This document shows, piece by piece, positions 62,565 through 64,000 of a DNA stretch of 64,000 bases. The stretch comes from Chromatiales bacterium (GTDB lineage: Bacteria > Pseudomonadota > Gammaproteobacteria > Steroidobacterales > GCA-2729495), in the NCBI GenBank assembly GCA_002729495.1, contig PBYE01000098.1, positions 44,366 through 108,365 of the forward strand, read 5' to 3'. How positions within the stretch are numbered: the first letter of the stretch is position 1; every line of letters starts with the position of its first letter. A model generated the notes under the pieces. It saw nothing but the letters and a program-made list of their open reading frames with translations. It was not told the origin of the DNA and did no database searches. The position numbers and the translations under genes were made by a program.

Positions 62565-64000
62565 ATGAAAGTGCGGAATGAAGCAGGAATAGCGGCAGGC
62601 ATGGTTGCTGCAGGCATGATGTTCAACGTAGCGAATGCCGTGGTGCCGATACCTGATGTGGAACTGATTCCAAATACGCCCGGCACCCCGGAAACACGTT
62701 CCATCCCGTTCAACGCCTGGCCGGACGACCTCGGTACCTACGGCTATGTCGAGGAGGAATACCTCGTCTCTGGCCTGGCCAATGTCTACAAGTATGTAGA
62801 TCCGGACGGACCGAGCGCCGCCGTGGAAATCGATGACGCCGACATTCCCTACGTAACCCGCATTCTTGTCAGGCGACCGATGGATAGCGAACCATTCGGC
62901 GGCACGGTGATGCTGGAATTCCTGAATGCGACTGCGGGCTTTGACGGCGCACCGATGTGGGATTATCCCTGGCGCGGAATCGTCGAACGCCGGGCGGCCT
63001 GGGTCGGCGTTACTTACGATTCTCTTACTGCCAATTTTTTACGGGACAAGTGGGGCAGCCCCGGCTTCCCTAACCCTGACGGCGCGGAGCCGCGAAACAA
63101 CGATCGCTATGCTACCCTCAATGTCCAGCATTGGTCGCTGAGCTGGGATTTAATGATGCAGGTGGCAGCGTTGCTGAAATCAAGCGACCCGTCTAATCCG
63201 TTTGCCGCCCAGTCAGTCGAAAGAATTATTCCGACGGGCTACTCGCAATCGGCATCGCTGGTAACCACGCTTGCGAATTCCTTCCATGACATCGCGTTGC
63301 TTGGTACGACCCGGTTATTTGACGGGTACTACTTCGGCGATGGCGGCATACAGGCGCGGGCCCTGACTGGAACGAACAGTAGCAACCGGGTAATACCGTT
63401 ACTGGACCTGCGCAGCCTTTTTCAGGTTGATGCGCCCGTCATCCGTTTCTTCGACGAGCCTCCCCAAGTACCGGCCGATTCACCGCTGGCTGACTGGAAT
63501 CAACTGGCCTACCCGTGGGTACGCACTTACGAACTGGCAGGCGGCACGCACGTGGACGAGATTCTATGGAACCAGGGCGACCGTAATGATTTTGTAAATT
63601 TTGGCACCATGCGCGAACCCCTGGACTGCGGACTACCGCAAAATCCCCTGTCGATGGGCGATGTCATGAGTGCATTGTTCGTCGCACTGGAAGACTGGAT
63701 ACGTTTCGGCACTCCCGCGCCACCGACGAGTGTCGTTGCGCGCAACCCGGATCGCACGCCGCTAAGGGATGCGGACGGCAATGTGGTCGGGGGCGTGCGC
63801 AGCCCGCGAATCGAGGTTCCGCTCGGGGTGTACTCAAGGTCCAATGTCTATCCGCCCGGAGTGAGCCCATTCGACCCGGGCACCTGGGGCGACTGGGAGC
63901 CCGTGTTCTGCCCGCTGTTCGGCGCGTTCGATCGCTTTAGCAACAAGGAGCTCGAGCGCCGATATCTGTTTAAAAGTGCCTATATAAGGCAACTTGAAGC
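62565..64000 (+). CDS. Exported alpha/beta hydrolase-domain protein, 3' end outside window
   Basis: At least 478 residues; the frame is open at the right edge. The ATG at 62565 follows a GGAAGAAG site. Signal peptide to ANA (about residue 24). The body matches the alpha/beta hydrolase_10-type family: TRILVRRPMD, GTVMLEFLNATAGFD, the DYPWRGIVERRAAWVGVTYDS loop and the nucleophile elbow G-Y-S227-Q-S. Such proteins are periplasmic or secreted esterases/hydrolases of unknown substrate, often beside DUF1838 and SDR genes in proteobacteria that use hydrophobic compounds. The catalytic Asp/His are not placed with certainty; a candidate acid lies in the segment with AGGTHVDEI. Confidence 0.85.
   Translation, partial: MKVRNEAGIAAGMVAAGMMFNVANAVVPIPDVELIPNTPGTPETRSIPFNAWPDDLGTYGYVEEEYLVSGLANVYKYVDPDGPSAAVEIDDADIPYVTRILVRRPMDSEPFGGTVMLEFLNATAGFDGAPMWDYPWRGIVERRAAWVGVTYDSLTANFLRDKWGSPGFPNPDGAEPRNNDRYATLNVQHWSLSWDLMMQVAALLKSSDPSNPFAAQSVERIIPTGYSQSASLVTTLANSFHDIALLGTTRLFDGYYFGDGGIQARALTGTNSSNRVIPLLDLRSLFQVDAPVIRFFDEPPQVPADSPLADWNQLAYPWVRTYELAGGTHVDEILWNQGDRNDFVNFGTMREPLDCGLPQNPLSMGDVMSALFVALEDWIRFGTPAPPTSVVARNPDRTPLRDADGNVVGGVRSPRIEVPLGVYSRSNVYPPGVSPFDPGTWGDWEPVFCPLFGAFDRFSNKELERRYLFKSAYIRQLE

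Noticed and set aside
1-64000. tRNA, rRNA, CRISPR, insertion sequence or phage genes
   Set aside because: No T-loop-like GGTTCGA consensus with a matching acceptor stem, no regularly spaced direct repeats of CRISPR type, and no transposase or integrase frames were seen.

Overview
This window looks like a chromosomal segment of an aerobic, non-phototrophic proteobacterium, most likely a gammaproteobacterium. The support is the housekeeping set (typA, srkA, uup, the DUF2849-cysI-DUF934 sulfite reductase operon, a WaaE/KdtX-like glycosyltransferase, MipA/OmpV) and the many Tat-exported, lipoprotein and periplasmic cytochrome/quinoprotein genes. GC content is moderately high and coding is dense. 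I saw no rRNA, tRNA, CRISPR array, insertion sequence or phage gene. Species-level placement is inference.

Layout. 1-6579 (minus): a translationally coupled operon of nucleoside/base deaminase, small-molecule methyltransferase and a large NRPS that runs off the left edge. The first NRPS adenylation domain carries an inserted PRMT-like domain. 6883-13717 (plus): a Tat lipoprotein of the PhoX/DUF839 family followed by a compact coenzyme F420 set (npdG, cofE, cofD, cofC, fused fbiC) ending in a hairpin terminator. 13838-15830 (minus): two LLM-class, probably F420-dependent, oxidoreductases. 16016-18906: three glycosyltransferase-type genes for envelope polysaccharide. 19004-24284: CpcT-like lipoprotein, coiled-coil protein, exported DUF1838 protein, PQQ dehydrogenase and an SDR. 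24479-26910: sulfite reduction. 27051-33328: an MFS transporter, then (minus) DUF4956, CotH-like kinase/beta-helix and VTC polyphosphate polymerase, preceded by a flavin reductase fused to a PCP_red-like tail.

33476-43246 is mixed: a methyltransferase, a lipoprotein SDR that has lost its catalytic residues, a propeller, srkA, typA, uup and small unknowns. 43642-48920: MipA-like porin, DUF1838 plus an NTF2-like partner, a propeller, and a cytochrome c fused to a GLUG beta-helix. 48998-56214: SDR and TetR with a clear operator, a glycerophosphodiester / glycerol-3-phosphate operon, a CBS protein, a lipoprotein cytochrome and a sugar-type symporter. 56377-64000: a third DUF1838 protein, a multi-hairpin element, SDR, the second flavin reductase/PCP_red fusion, a molybdenum hydroxylase large subunit, a DUF1295 membrane protein and a truncated alpha/beta hydrolase.

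The most interesting stretches are the NRPS operon beside F420 biosynthesis, the DUF4956-CotH-VTC trio, the flavin reductase/PCP_red fusions, and the set of DUF1838, SDR and periplasmic redox genes, which together suggest catabolism or modification of hydrophobic small molecules (inference).
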